Origin: Kalaharituber pfeilii
Lineage: Eukaryota > Ascomycota > Pezizomycetes > Pezizales > Pezizaceae
DNA length: 64,000 nucleotides
Direction: 5' to 3'
NCBI GenBank assembly: GCA_015179045.1
Contig: WHUZ01000013.1
Location: 868,001 to 932,000, forward strand
Shown one piece after another: positions 27,222 through 39,371 of the stretch; within the stretch, counting starts at the first letter, position 1, and every line of letters starts with the position of its first letter. The position numbers were made by a program, and so were the translations under genes. The notes below the pieces were generated by a model. That model saw only the letters and a program-made list of their open reading frames with translations. It ran no database searches and was not told where the DNA came from.

Positions 27222-30200
27222 TTATGCTATGTTGTTCTTCAGCCATGTACCAACTGCTGCACTATCCCTCTTCACCCAGTTAATGTTCCCCCCAACTGTG
27301 TCTCTGATTATACCCAAGCCACGCTCATAGCCTGAATTATCTTTGTCCTTAAAAAACCTTTGAATGTCGTCTAGTATAGCTTGGGTCGCAAATTTGTTAA
27401 GACTGTTTTTCAGGAACCTGTCCAAAACGGTCATATTTCCAGAGAGTTGCTTATAAATGGTTTCCCAATTGGCCTTTATGTACTCCCAAAAAGCCAACCT
27501 TGCGTGCGAGTTTGCGGATAAAGCAATGGCTGGAGTGTGCTTATCTTGGGTCTTGACCTTGTCTGAAAATGTGAGGTCAAGTACACGTTTGATAAGCCCT
27601 GGCTGCTTCACGCGTCCCAACGCTGAGAGGCAGATTTCCCTTCCGTCAACAGTAGTGGTAGATAGATACTCATGAACTACTGCTTCATATTCTTCTGTTG
27701 AACCTTCAGCCACAGCAATTCGAAAAACGGCCAATCTAAGATTTGGGTGAATAGCACTGCGGTCCTCCCCTGAGGTGTAAAGCTTAAATCGGCGTTTTGC
27801 TTCTGCGATAATTCTGTCATCCCGTATTAGAAATTCGCACCAAAGCCAGTTTAGAAAACGTACCCATTATGGCCCGCTCCTCCAGCGGTGCTAATCAGCA
27901 AGGCCCTAAGTCTTCCGGTCAGGAAATCTTCCCCTGGTTGGAACTCCCATCCAATTTTCTCTGCTGCCGGAGTAACAAGATTAAGCGTGAACGTTTTTAG
28001 GCCTTCTTCTATCTCCACAGAAGATGCTGCGAATACAGAGCGTAATTTCCCCAGTTGCTCCACAACCTCAGCCCATACTCTAAGCGAGAAATATTAGTAT
28101 ATGCGTTGACTAACTCTTATAGAGATGCCTACAGGTAACTCTCTTCATCCTTCAGCTCCGTCAAAAAGGAGAGTAGGCCTGTGGTTGATCCCAATCCAGA
28201 CAAAGCCATGGCTGCAGCATCTGCAATCAACCCAACTCGGTCGGCAACAGAAAGCGACTTCCGCACCTCCCCAAGCTTGGACAACCTCTCAGGCGGATAG
28301 TTAACTCGGTAAAAGCCATTTTGGCCGTCATTCAGCTTATAATGGGCGGTATCTATTCCGTGAAGGGTAGCCTCCTTCGTAGAGAGAGAGGAAGCGTCAT
28401 CCGCGGTTGCAGTTAAAGACTGTTTCGTTAACATGAGAGGGACCCACCACGTAGTTTCGTCTTCCAAGGGTTTGACATCTCCAGTGCTGAGGAACCGAGA
28501 TTGTTTGATATGAAGTTCACCAGGCTTCTCAGTAACGGTAAGGACAGGAAATCCAATCGCTTTGATCCAGTTTTTCTACAGTTACGTGAGAAAAATACTT
28601 TAGCAATGAGTGAAGGTGAGTTACCATAAATCCTGCCACATCTAAACCAGAAGCTTCACTAAGTGCGCTCCATAAATCTTCAGTCGTCGCATTTCCTGTG
28701 AAAAAAACGTTAGCCCATGATCTTAAGTTTATTCACGAGTGATATTTTGTTACCATATTCATGCTTCTTTAAGTACGCCGAAACTCCCTGTTTTGTTAGA
28801 ACAATGTACAGCTTCTTAGAAGAGGAAAGACAAAATACCTTGAGGAATGTGTCAACCCCCAGGTGAGTACTTAGCATTCTAATACATCCGCTTCCTTTCA
28901 GGTAGCTGATGTGGTCAAATATCTGATCAATATCCAGAGCATTTTTAACAGGAACCTCAATGGGATGAGATCCGCGAAGCGAGTCAAGTTGAAAAGCTGT
29001 TTGCAAAGATTCAGTCTGAAAATGGTTAGTTGACAAGAGTGAATGGAGTGGAACCTCTGGACAGTCGACGTACGACAAACTGTCCCCAAACATCCCATTC
29101 TTGCAACAGTTAGTGAAAGTTTATGTTGGGCAGCAGTCAAGAGAGGGGTTACCTGGATAGAAATGATCTACTGCGTACCACCCGACCCAAGTAGCAAACC
29201 CTTCATTCAACCACAGCTCAGACCACCTATATTGATCAGTTACAATTAACTATGACTTTACCCCAGGGAGACCTACCAATCCATTGTCACAAGGTTGCCA
29301 AACCATTGATGAGCCAATTCTAGAATATCATCAGTTACCCTGACGACTTTACTGTCACTTGTAGCATACCATGTGCAACAACGTATGCAACCCTGTTTTT
29401 GTATCTGGAATCTGAGGTAGACTCATCATAAAGAACCGCAGTAGTTCTGTATGTAATTAAGCCCCAGTTTTCCATGGCACCATGCGACTATTCCAGCAAT
29501 TAGCATGTTATCGTTGTTTATAGCATTCACGCCTTACAAACTCATGTACGGCAAGAAGATCCACTTTAGGCAATGGGTAATCGATGTGAAAGATCTATGC
29601 AAAATTAGCAAGGTTTCAGCCAGCGTTCAAAGGAGCCAACCTCTGAGAAGTAATCCACTATTTTCGCTGCATTAATTAATGCAAATCTTCCTTGTTCAAC
29701 CACACCCTTGGTGGTATAAACCCTGACTGGGAGCTTCTTTCCGTTGTACAGCCTCTCTGTGTGAGTTTCGATATACTCAAAATTACCACATGCCCAAGCA
29801 TACAGCTGAAATCATTTGTTATCCACTGGTTTACTACTTGAATGAAAACGATTTGGGGACTCACATATGTGCTCATTTTTGGGCTTGTTTCGAAGGTAAC
29901 TTTCTTGAGCCCATTTGGCAGCCTCTCGGAGGAGATTTCAGGTTGATTTGACAGAGCAGTGTAGTCTTCTGGAACAACAATACTAAAGTCGAATGTAGCC
30001 TTCAAGTTTGGCTCATCGAAGCTGTCTTATTTGAGTTGGAGTTTTATTAATAGATACAGGTACAACTAACCATGGAAAAGCTTTGCGGGCATCACAAGAC
30101 TCGAATTGGGTCGAGTACATGAAGTCATCCTTTCCGTGTGCATTCTTATAGGCGCTGCGATAGAAACCAGCCATCTAAATTCCGTTATTAGAGAATACAC

Positions 30201-30694
30201 AGATATAGATCAAGTAATTCTCATTCTAACCAACACGCACTTCGTTGTTCATGATCCCAGAGAAGGTGACTGTCAATACAGCCTTTCCAGGACTGGCAAC
30301 AAGCTCCTTCGGGAAAGTGAGCTTCACAACTTGTGATTTGACGTTGTAGGAGAAATCTGAAACCTCGATAGGCTCTATATGATGCAGCTTCAGCATATAG
30401 TCATTTAGATGTTGGGAGAAAGGATACAGGATAACCTTCATTCTCCAGCTCAATGCTTGCAGTCGCAAGTTTGATATCCTTATAGTTCAAGGAAATAGAG
30501 CTAGTGCTCTCGTTAACCAGGACGTCAATTGCTACGGTTCCTTCGTAAGTAAACTTCTCCCTATCTAAGTTATATAATGAGAGATTGTAATGGGTAGGCT
30601 TGATACTAAGAGGCGATCAGTACTTTTCAATAAAGTTGAGAGGAAGAAAAGTTATATACTGCTTAGGCAAAGTCTCGCGGTCTGAGGAAGCCAT
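27222..30694 (-). CDS. M1-family zinc aminopeptidase (Aap1/Ape2, puromycin-sensitive type)
   Basis: Seventeen coding exons, minus strand: 30660-30694, 30436-30605, 30241-30374, 30071-30174, 29865-30021, 29641-29805, 29538-29594, 29370-29487, 29277-29319, 29153-29226, 29074-29099, 28839-29015, 28754-28787, 28625-28695, 28133-28575, 27864-28079, 27222-27813. Phases agree; 871 residues, the usual length. [13 protein letters not shown] opens the N-terminal beta domain. The exopeptidase motif GAMENWG is at about 276, the zinc site HELAHQW at about 313 (split by an intron) and the third ligand in LNEGFATW at about 336. The C-terminal helical domain (ERAP1-like) runs from about residue 470 to the end. 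It removes N-terminal residues from peptides; cytosolic location is inferred from the absence of a signal peptide. Divergent from APC15 across about 700 bp. Confidence 0.95.
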
Positions 30695-31399
30695 GTCTTG
30701 ATGCCCTTTTCATTCAACAATACTGTTTGCAAACCTGTGTGTTAGTATCCAGCTTCCTGTAAGATACCTGCACCCACTGGAGGTACCCTGGGAAATTGTT
30801 CGAGCGATGAGAGATGTACTTATCAGACAGTGTGGCGTGTGGCAAGCTGGAGGATTTCGTCTAAAACACGATGCTGATCGTTTGATGTGGGAGATAGTGA
30901 GGATATCGGTCGGGGCGAATGAGAAGCTACAAATGAGCACAATCGCGGGGTTGCATCGCGTCGACTTCCCGATATGGTGGCGTGGTTCCAGCTTGGCACA
31001 GCCCCCATAGTGCCGAGGCTGCCTACATAAATTCCTTGGGTCCCCAGCCAGATTGCTCTAGCCTAAGTAGGCTTATGTTTCTAGAGCATCCTACAAATGC
31101 CCTGCTCCCTCAAGTGCTTGCTAGCAGTGACGTGCCGCAGCAAATGAGGGCTGCGGTCTCAAGAGGTCCTCCAATCGTGACTTACTAGTAACTAACACAT
31201 GATGTCCGTGTGCGCATTGATACTGAGATCCTAAGCGGTCACGTTTTTAGCATAGGGACCCCGCAAGACACCAACGGGCCTGGCTAAGCAGAAACTTTGA
31301 GCTTACTAGTATTTACTTCTTGTGTTCCCACGTGCACGAAATACACCACAAGAATTCAAACATCACACTCGACTAACAAAATCACTACTTGTCACCGCA
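30695..31399. promoter_or_regulatory. Divergent intergenic region, aminopeptidase / APC15
   Basis: About 705 bp shared by two divergent starts. No clear TATA box or repeat was recognised. Open frames inside it are short. Confidence 0.4.
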
Positions 31400-32329
31400 A
31401 TGATTTCGTCGGTTCCTTTGATTACGCCTCGCGATGTAGGTGCATAGTTTGTCCGTCTTCGCAAGTGCAATAAGTTAAGCGATTCCTCACTAGGCACATT
31501 CTCTCTGGTATACACCATCACGCTCTTTTGCTCTCACACCACCGTCTACAGCTCCCTCAGCTCTGCTTCATTCTGGAGCGTCTCAAAATTCGAACCCGAA
31601 CGACCAAAGTCAAAGCCGCCAGAATCACAACCAACCAAAGCGTGCACATATTTCTCCTTTAGCCCAGCTAGCCTTGGATGAACAGCAAGTTGAGCAGCGT
31701 AAACTTCATATTCAACGATTTGGAGCAACTTGGATACGTCCTCCTGGATTTGTTAAAACCTTACAAGGAGAACTGGATGAAAGGGCAGAGAAGGCGGAGG
31801 CTGAAAGGTTAGCATTGTTGGAACAACAAGCTGGTGGTGATGATGAGATACCCGAGATTGAAGGCGATGAGGACGAGCATGCTGGTGTCAGAGTTGTCGG
31901 AAATATAATGCAAGGGGTGGATGAGGATGAAGGAGAAGATTTAGACGCCCAAGTTCCAGAAGGCGAAAATTTCGAAGGCGAGGACGAAGGCACCGAGGAC
32001 GAAGCTGTAGATCTCGACGAAGAAATTCCCGAAGCAGAAGCAGAATATGATCTGTCCGACGAAGAGGAATCTGAGGAATCTGATGATACCGAAGGCCCGG
32101 GATTGGGACCAATTCTCAATTCGTGCGGCCTCCACCGATGCCTATGCCCTCATCTTCTGTTGGCATACGAACTGATTCTAGTCCGCGGCAAGCAATGTTT
32201 TCCCATGACGATCGATTCGGTCAAGAAGAATCCTTCGGCAGGGCGGATCTAAGAGAATACTCTAGAAGGTATCAATCTGAAATTATGAGTGAAGACGATG
32301 ACGAAATGGAGGTTGACAGTGACGGATAA
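31400..32329 (+). CDS. Anaphase-promoting complex subunit 15 (Mnd2-like), apparent frameshift
   Basis: Exon 1 is 31400-31435 (MISSVPLITPRD); exon 2 starts at 31494 (AHSLWYTP). The fungal Apc15 signature is clear: ITPRD...LW near the start, then SPLAQLALDEQQVEQRKLHIQRFGATWIRPPGF, followed by a very acidic region. Apc15 helps the APC/C ubiquitinate Cdc20 when the spindle checkpoint is silenced. After the acidic stretch (about 32100) the same frame turns into a Cys-rich, unlikely tail ending at 32252. The frame one base back continues plausibly (RPPPMPMPSSS ... SEDDDEMEVDSDG) to a stop at 32327-32329. Inserting one base in the GGG near 32104-32106 joins them; I saw no intron that would. A homopolymer error or a real C-terminal truncation are both possible. 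Confidence 0.82.
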
Positions 32330-33028
32330 TGGAGTAAGGGATGTACTTGTGGGCTTACCACTCTATAAGTTCCCGAAGTCACTTTGTCGGCTGAAGGGGA
32401 GAGATACCGGTTGAGAGCTTCCCTCAAAACTCATTGTGCACGTACCTAATCTGGCCTGTGCCATATGGAGTTTCGGCTGTATCTTATTGCACATCAGCGA
32501 CGTAGCTACTGGTTAATGGAGCTCGACTTTTGCAATTTCGCTGCTCATCAATGAACTTGCATAACCACATGCGAATGTTTGGTGCTTTCTCATCTCTAGC
32601 ATCTCTAGGCCTTACCGGTTTAGGCATGACCTTTACTAAACGAAAGCCTCCTGCTTAGTCATACAAACGCCTCCTTGAGGCTCGTGTAGTTGATTGGCGG
32701 TACTAGCGCCAAGCGGGGCTGACATCACCGTGGAATGTGCTGGAACCTCGTCGATGCGAAAACTCCACACAGTCGATTCTGGAGGACCAGGCGGAAGGCT
32801 GTAATGGGACGCCTCAGAGGCAAGCTGAATAGCAGCAATCGATCGCCCCAACATGCCGTATATTGGGAGGGAGGCGCGGCGAAGGGCTGAGGTGCCCGGC
32901 GCAGAAGCTTGGGACACAGTAAAGGGCCTGCGCTTGCACTGGTTGATGAGCAACTTAGTGCCACCGCATGGGTGGGTGGTGGGGTTGGGGCGGTGTGCGG
33001 TGGGGTGGTTAGGTTGTAGCAAAATCTC

Positions 33029-33060
33029 GAACCTTCCAGTTTCTTGCAGGTGGAAGGTTC
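33029..33060 (+). promoter_or_regulatory. Paired heat-shock elements
   Basis: GAACCTTC at 33029-33036 and GAAGGTTC at 33053-33060 are perfect inverted GAA units, with weaker units between (CAG, TTTCTTG). They lie about 50-80 bp upstream of the TATA box of HSP70, as expected for Hsf1 sites. Confidence 0.75.
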
Positions 33061-33111
33061 TAGTGCCCACAATACCTACGCCAACATTTTCCCCTACGGT
33101 CACTACCACCC

Positions 33112-33117
33112 TATAAA
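33112..33117 (+). promoter_or_regulatory. TATA box of HSP70
   Basis: TATAAA in CCCTATAAAGATC, downstream of the heat-shock elements and about 210 bp before the start codon. Confidence 0.65.
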
Positions 33118-33327
33118 GATCGGAAGTCCACACACTTGCTCCCTCATTTTTTCTTCCGTCCTCACTGAATTAATCCTCCTACATCTAAGGCTACCAAGCA
33201 GAGAGTCTTTCACACAGCCCCTGACCACTCGAAGTTACACGCATACCCTTAATTTACCGTAACATTTTCTTCTCACTATCACTGATACAAACCACATACT
33301 TCGTTCTACCTTCCATCTGAATTCACA

Positions 33328-35437
33328 ATGGCACCAGCTATTGGTATTGACTTGGGAACTACATACTCTTGCGTCGGCGTCTTCAGAGATGACAGAATAG
33401 AAATTATTGCCAATGACCAGGGCAACCGAACAACCCCTTCTTTTGTATGTACCCAATCTCAATCATGTCAATGGAGTGATCCGTATGTATTAACCCTCCC
33501 TAGGTTGCATTCACGGACACTGAGCGTCTCATTGGTGATGCTGCTAAAAACCAAGTTGCTATGAACCCGTAAGTCTCCAATTGCTAATTTTTTATATATT
33601 AACAGCTAACATTTATGTCAGACATAATACAGTGTTCGATGCTAAGCGTTTGATCGGACGAAAATTCAATGATGCAGAGGTGCAATCGGATATGAAGCAC
33701 TTCCCCTTCAAGGTCATTGACAGGAGTGGCAAGCCTGTCATTCAGGTCGAGTTCAAAGGCGAGACCAAGACTTTCACCCCTGAAGAAATCTCATCCATGG
33801 TGCTCACCAAGATGCGTGAGACCGCTGAATCTTATCTCGGTGGAACCGTTAATAATGCCGTCATTACTGTCCCTGCATACTTCAACGACTCTCAACGTCA
33901 AGCAACTAAGGATGCAGGTCTTATTGCTGGCTTGAATGTCCTCCGTATTATCAACGAACCAACAGCTGCCGCTATTGCATACGGGCTCGATAAGAAGTCA
34001 CAAGGCGAGCGCAATGTCCTTATTTTCGACCTTGGAGGAGGGACTTTCGATGTTTCTCTTTTAACCATTGAGGATGGTATCTTCGAAGTCAAGGCTACTG
34101 CTGGTGATACTCACTTGGGTGGCGAGGACTTCGATAACCGCCTTGTCAACCACTTTGTCCAGGAATTCAAGAGGAAGCACAAGAAGGATTTGACTTCCAA
34201 TGCTCGTGCTCTCCGGCGTCTCCGAACTGCTTGCGAACGTGCCAAGCGAACACTTTCTTCTTCCGCCCAAACTTCAATTGAAATCGACTCTTTGTATGAG
34301 GGTATCGACTTTTATACATCCATCACTCGTGCTCGCTTCGAGGAATTGTGCCAAGACCTCTTCAGGTCCACTATGGAGCCTGTCGAGCGTGTATTGCGCG
34401 ATTCTAAGATCGATAAGAGCAGTGTCCATGAAATTGTTCTTGTTGGCGGTTCGACCCGTATCCCCAAGATTCAGAAACTTGTCTCGGACTTCTTTAACGG
34501 AAAGGAGCCAAACAAATCTATCAATCCCGATGAAGCCGTCGCATACGGAGCTGCAGTTCAGGCAGCCATTCTCTCTGGAGATACCTCCTCCAAGACTCAA
34601 GAAATCCTGTTGCTCGATGTTGCCCCGTTGTCGCTGGGTATTGAGACCGCTGGTGGTGTCATGACTGCGTTAATTAAACGCAACACCACTATCCCAACTA
34701 AGAAATCGGAGGTGTTCTCTACTTTCTCTGATAACCAGCCTGGCGTGTTGATTCAGGTGTATGAGGGTGAACGTGCCAAGACAAAGGACAACAACCTTCT
34801 AGGTAAATTCGAGTTGACTGGCATCCCCCCCGCTCCTCGTGGTGTCCCACAAATTGAAGTCACCTTCGATATCGATGCCAATGGTATTATGAATGTTTCT
34901 GCCGTTGAAAAGGGCACCGGCAAATCTAACAAGTAAGTTCATATTTTTCTTCCGTTCGTATATGTGTACTAATATCTCCGAAGAATTACCATCACCAATG
35001 ACAAGGGTCGCCTTTCCAAAGAGGAGATTGAACGCATGCTTGCTGAGGCCGAGAAATACAAGGAGGAGGATGCACGTGAAGCTGCACGTATTGCTGCCAA
35101 GAATGCCTTGGAGAGCTATGCCTACTCCCTCAGGAACACTCTTTCCGACGAGAAGGTCGACGAGAAACTTGATGCCTCCGACAAAGAGAAGCTTAAGAAG
35201 GCCATCGACGAGACAGTTGAGTGGTTGGACGGCAACACCACCGCTACCAAAGAGGAGTACGAGGATCGTCAGAAAGAGCTTGAGGGTGTTGCCAACCCCA
35301 TCATGATGAAGTTCTATCAGGCCGGTGGTGCTCCAGGCGGTATGCCGGCTGGTGGATTCCCGGGCGCTGGCGGTGCTGGCGCTGGCGCTGCAGGCGCTGG
35401 TGGCGACGACGGACCAACTGTCGAGGAGGTCGATTAA
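33328..35437 (+). CDS. Cytosolic heat shock protein 70 (Ssa type)
   Basis: Exons 33328-33444, 33504-33568, 33622-34932, 34984-35437; 648 residues. The start reads [19 protein letters not shown]. The three Hsp70 signatures are present ([36 protein letters not shown]). The ATPase domain covers about residues 1-380; a substrate domain and helical lid follow, then a Gly/Ala/Pro-rich tail ([17 protein letters not shown]). The end is EEVD, which binds TPR co-chaperones such as Sti1 and marks the cytosolic or nuclear class. There is no signal peptide and no HDEL. Two heat-shock dyads and a TATA box upstream indicate stress induction. Confidence 0.97.
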
Positions 35438-36145
35438 GTTTCTTATTATCTCATTCCTCACATTTCGTGTTGACACCAGAGTTGAAAAGTTCCAATAGGT
35501 GTGGGTTTGAACACATGTATGTCTTCTAATCTCGATGTCTTTCTTCTCATTTGATACACGGGATTGTGGAGGGAAGTTTCTTTTTCGCATGTAGATTTTT
35601 GCTTCTGAGGCGGAGTTCAGAAGACTGCACGGGTTTTTTTCATTTTGAATTTCTGTCTTGTTCTGGCTTTGGAGTGTAAAGTGAGAAGAAGGATCATGGG
35701 AGGAATTCAAAAAAGTGGAACGGAAATGGGTTGGGATTAATCTGGTGATTCCTAAGTTCGGTTTTTTTTTTCTTTTCCCGTATTGTATCTCTGTTTTCTT
35801 TATGTTGCTGTTCTGGTTTACATCACTGGATTTTTGTACTTTGGGTTTGACATTTCAGATGAATGGACATGAATTTCTCGCTAGACTCAATGTTGTCTGA
35901 CAAATTAGGTTCAACTGGCCTACATGATGGGATCTAGCCCGATTCTCTCACGATTGCATTTTAGTTACAAAGACACATACAGTGATACGTACAGCAACAC
36001 AGAAAGTGCTTCTAATCACGAACAGAAAAATATTATATAATAAATCGCAACTAAGTATTGTCTCACGCGTGTGATCGCTGATGGATGATGAGACTCGTTC
36101 AAGCCACGTGGCATTGTAGGTATTCCGATTAAACGTCTTGCCGGA
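35438..36145. other. Intergenic between convergent HSP70 and EMI1
   Basis: About 700 bp, T-rich after HSP70 (35630-35830), consistent with 3' UTR. No gene or clear repeat is seen. Confidence 0.5.
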
Positions 36146-36869
36146 CTAGGGAACAGGATTACCAGCTTCAGCATCTGTTTGCTCGCTCTTCAGCCATCCT
36201 GTGAATGCGCCGTCGACTGGCTCAGTTCGTAAGGACCAGACATCTTCGCTGCTTGGCCCTTTTTTGTATTTCGCTGCCTTCTCTCTATATCTTGCAAGTA
36301 TCATAGCCTTGCGTGTGTGCTCTGAATACATTTTCGTTTTCATGCAAAAACGCCAATCTGCTGATTGCTCAGAGCAATCACGGAGCGCTCCGTAACGGTA
36401 AACTGTGTCAAGAATTAGTCTGAGGTCTGAGCAGCAATCCATGTTTTAGTCAGTATAGTAGAGTGTTTGAAATACCATTGAGGAATTGCCCTCCCAATGA
36501 GTAGCAGTACCAGACCTTGTCAAAGGCATGCAGGCAGTTCATAGTGGTGGGATACTCTGATGCGATGCTGCCGACCGCCTGAAGACGTGTGCGTTCGGAA
36601 GCAGAGAAGGCTGGGGTTGATGTTATTGACTTTTTTTCCGAAGCCTTTGGTGGAGCAGGATCTTCCGCCTGGTCAATGGCAGAGAGCAGACTTCGAAGTT
36701 CAATATCCGCGAGCTCATCACGAGTGAGTCTCTGAGGGTCATTGGGGCTCTGGGGCGGGGGCTGCGACTGCGTCTGGCTGTCTTGCGCTTGCACAGGGGA
36801 GACCGCAGGCTGTTTGGACGTCGAGGATGGTGGGGCACTGGAGGGGCTGCCCTTCCGCCAGAACGGCAT
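36146..36869 (-). CDS. Emi1-like protein (DUF3128 family)
   Basis: Two exons, minus strand: 36476-36869 and 36146-36402; 216 residues. The N-terminal half is Pro/Ser/Gln-rich and low in complexity. The conserved part reads YPTTMNCLHAFDKVWYCYSLGGQF, then across the intron NVYRYGALRDCSEQSADWRFCMKTKMY, with paired cysteines spaced like those of small Cys-rich mitochondrial intermembrane proteins. Yeast Emi1 is needed for early meiotic gene induction and links to mitochondrial function; the molecular role is unknown. ATG at 36867-36869 (MPFWRKG) was chosen as the first ATG in frame. Divergent from RVB2 with 375 bp between the starts. Confidence 0.85.
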
Positions 36870-37244
36870 CGTCAAGCTTGCGGCGGCAGAGAATATGCAC
36901 CTGGAAAGTGCCTTGAAAGTGGATTCGCAGCGGTCCGGAGGCGAACAATCAGCTCGACCAGGCGGGAAGTGCAGGCAGGTGGATCAGTTGGATGCCATGT
37001 TCTGCGTGCACTTGTATCAACAAATTTTATTTTTCCGTTAATTTTATTTTTTTTTGGCCGTTTCCGCGGCCGGGTCCCCTGGTTACATGCGGTTTGACGT
37101 TGTGAAGTAGTGCCTGGCACCTCGCATGTAGCACCAACCAACCCTCTTTTCTCGTCAGCGTCCCGATTTTGCACTTCGACAACACAACCAGTCCTCCTCC
37201 CTCTCAGCCCCCCCCCCCCCCCCCCCCAATAACCGCTACGCAAA
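36870..37244. promoter_or_regulatory. Bidirectional EMI1/RVB2 promoter region
   Basis: 375 bp between two divergent start codons. It contains T runs near 37020-37055 and a C run at about 37208-37227, just before the RVB2 start. No TATA box was recognised. Confidence 0.5.
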
Positions 37245-38939
<1,695 letters not shown>

Positions 38940-39371
38940 GGAATGGCGTATTGAATCGTGGGTTCTGAATAACAACTTTAATACATGTGTAATACTATAC
39001 TGTTCCCGTATGATGCTATTTGCCTTGGGTATACAATTAATAAGGTTTTGTAGCTGCTTGTCACGATGCAGTCTCATAACCAGAGGGATGCCCACTATGC
39101 GGCTGAAATCACTCAATGCGAGCCTAGGTACGTCTCGTGTGGTTGCACTACCGCTGCTGGATTTTAATGCTCGCACGTGAGTGCGACTACTTATCCAGGG
39201 CAATCAGTTTTGGTGGGGAAGTCACAGAACGCTTTGTGCGTGATTGCTTCTTCTCAAGTTCTCATTTTCTGCAAGAATGCCCTCACGCATTCATCATCCG
39301 CAGCTCCCTTTACGTTTCTCCCCTCACCGCCAAATCGCCATAACTGCAAAGGTACCAATTGAGGATACCCG
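38940..39371. other. Intergenic RVB2-YME2
   Basis: About 430 bp holding the RVB2 3' UTR and YME2 promoter. No gene or repeat recognised. Confidence 0.5.

Larger units (their letters stand above)
32330..33327. promoter_or_regulatory. HSP70 promoter and 5' leader
   Basis: About 1 kb. It contains two perfect GAANNTTC heat-shock dyads (33029-33036, 33053-33060) and a TATAAA box at 33112-33117, about 210 bp before the ATG. Long frames on the minus strand here overlap these sites and look spurious. Confidence 0.7.

Noticed and set aside
32636..33133. 165-residue minus-strand frame upstream of HSP70
   Set aside because: It covers the heat-shock elements and TATA box and has unstructured composition.
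34799..35710. 303-residue open frame antisense to the HSP70 3' region
   Set aside because: Long antisense frames opposite HSP70 are a known artefact of its codon use. The sense strand encodes a full Hsp70 and the antisense frame has no domain.
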